From Burkholderiales bacterium (GTDB lineage Bacteria > Pseudomonadota > Gammaproteobacteria > Burkholderiales > Casimicrobiaceae), in NCBI GenBank assembly GCA_905339295.1, contig CAJPFI010000028.1, positions 1 to 64,000 on the forward strand: a stretch of DNA of 64,000 nucleotides, written 5' to 3'. Position numbers and translations under genes: made by a program. Below are positions 63,716 through 64,000 of the stretch, in pieces (position 1 is the first letter of the stretch; each line of letters starts with the position of its first letter). A model generated the notes under the pieces. It made no database searches. It was not told the DNA's origin and worked only from the letters and a program-made list of their open reading frames with translations.

Positions 63716-64000
63716 TCAGTCTGCGAATCGCAGGACGAGCGCGACGAACTGGTCGATGTAGCGCCCGAGGAAATCGCGCGTCGAATCGACCAGGAAGTTG
63801 CCTTCGTGGTCGACGGGCTCGGGCTTGAACGACAGGTACGCCTCGCCCCCCATCACGAGCACGCCGAGGATTCCCAGGACCTGGCGCAGGTGCTGCTGGC
63901 CGACCGCCGTCCCGATCGCGCCGGGCGACGTCCCGGTGATCGCAGCGACCTTGCCCTGCCACACGTTGTGGCCGGCCGGTTTCGAGCCCCAGTCGATCGC
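63716..64000 (-). CDS. NADPH-dependent FMN reductase, 3' part (runs off window)
   Basis: The last 94 codons of a flavodoxin-like reductase; the 5' part lies beyond the window. AIDWGSKPAGHNVWQGKVAA, then SPGAIGTAVGQQHLRQVLG and the ending DSTRDFLGRYIDQFVALV fit the ChrR/ArsH-like NAD(P)H-dependent FMN reductases (quinone or chromate reduction). An internal ATG exists but homology clearly continues upstream of it. Confidence 0.87.
   Translation of the reverse strand, partial: AIDWGSKPAGHNVWQGKVAAITGTSPGAIGTAVGQQHLRQVLGILGVLVMGGEAYLSFKPEPVDHEGNFLVDSTRDFLGRYIDQFVALVLRFAD

Overview
This window is gene-dense, GC-rich (roughly 70% by eye) bacterial chromosome. Gene content and order point to a betaproteobacterium, probably of the Burkholderiales or a neighbouring order. 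The signs are the dapA-bamC-metallohydrolase-purC run, the comEA/cysM/hldD neighbourhood, the tsaB-rimI-uracil-DNA glycosylase operon, divergent alr and lplT, and a protein with an IPTL-CTERM-like tail. I see no rRNA, phage, transposase, integrase, CRISPR array or plasmid function. One tRNA gene (tRNA-Ser, UGA anticodon) is present.

Layout. 0.1-3.4 kb: histidine catabolism (hutH, hutU). 3.5-7.2 kb: a five-gene operon for the oxygen-binding cytochrome SHP, its diheme partner DHC, a membrane cytochrome b and a QseBC/PmrAB-like two-component system. A CTTAA-type direct repeat lies in the divergent promoter region. 7.3-10.4 kb: two tandem TPR-Fic (AMPylase-type) paralogues, each preceded by a near-identical TATAAT promoter. 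10.5-24.5 kb: mutS, a GNAT enzyme, a SlyD-like isomerase, a JmjC/cupin oxygenase, purC, bamC, dapA, an HxlR/methyltransferase pair facing a cytochrome P460 gene that lacks a recognisable start, a LysR/DUF2917 divergent pair, a tautomerase, an NmrA-like protein and a Fur-box-headed pair of tiny genes. 24.7-33.5 kb: a CapK/PaaK-like ligase, clpB with a textbook heat-shock promoter, a DUF2970 protein, and a four-gene run kynA-kynU-(SEC-C/TPR/glycosyltransferase)-glycosyltransferase.

33.6-46.4 kb: a secreted TAP-like hydrolase followed by a NatAB-type ABC exporter, a truncated globin remnant, a YbbAP-type ABC system with a divergent arylesterase, mnmH, a PhzF-like protein, a 3'-5' exonuclease, cysM and comEA. 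46.4-57.5 kb: hldD, alr, lplT, a lemA-TPM-TPM operon, uracil-DNA glycosylase-rimI-tsaB, rlmD and a Bax-inhibitor-1 family protein. 57.7-64 kb is looser and more accessory: tRNA-Ser, an IPTL-CTERM-like secreted protein, a Rossmann-fold ketopantoate-reductase-like protein, an asparagine-synthetase-like PP-loop protein without a glutaminase nucleophile, a secreted protein of unknown function, and the 3' part of an NADPH-dependent FMN reductase running off the window.

Most of the window is core chromosome. The parts most worth attention are the SHP operon with its CTTAA box, the TPR-Fic tandem duplication next to it, the SEC-C/TPR/glycosyltransferase fusion linked to tryptophan catabolism, the Fur-controlled micro-operon, and the accessory stretch after the tRNA. 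All product calls rest on reading motifs in the translated sequence; no database search was run.
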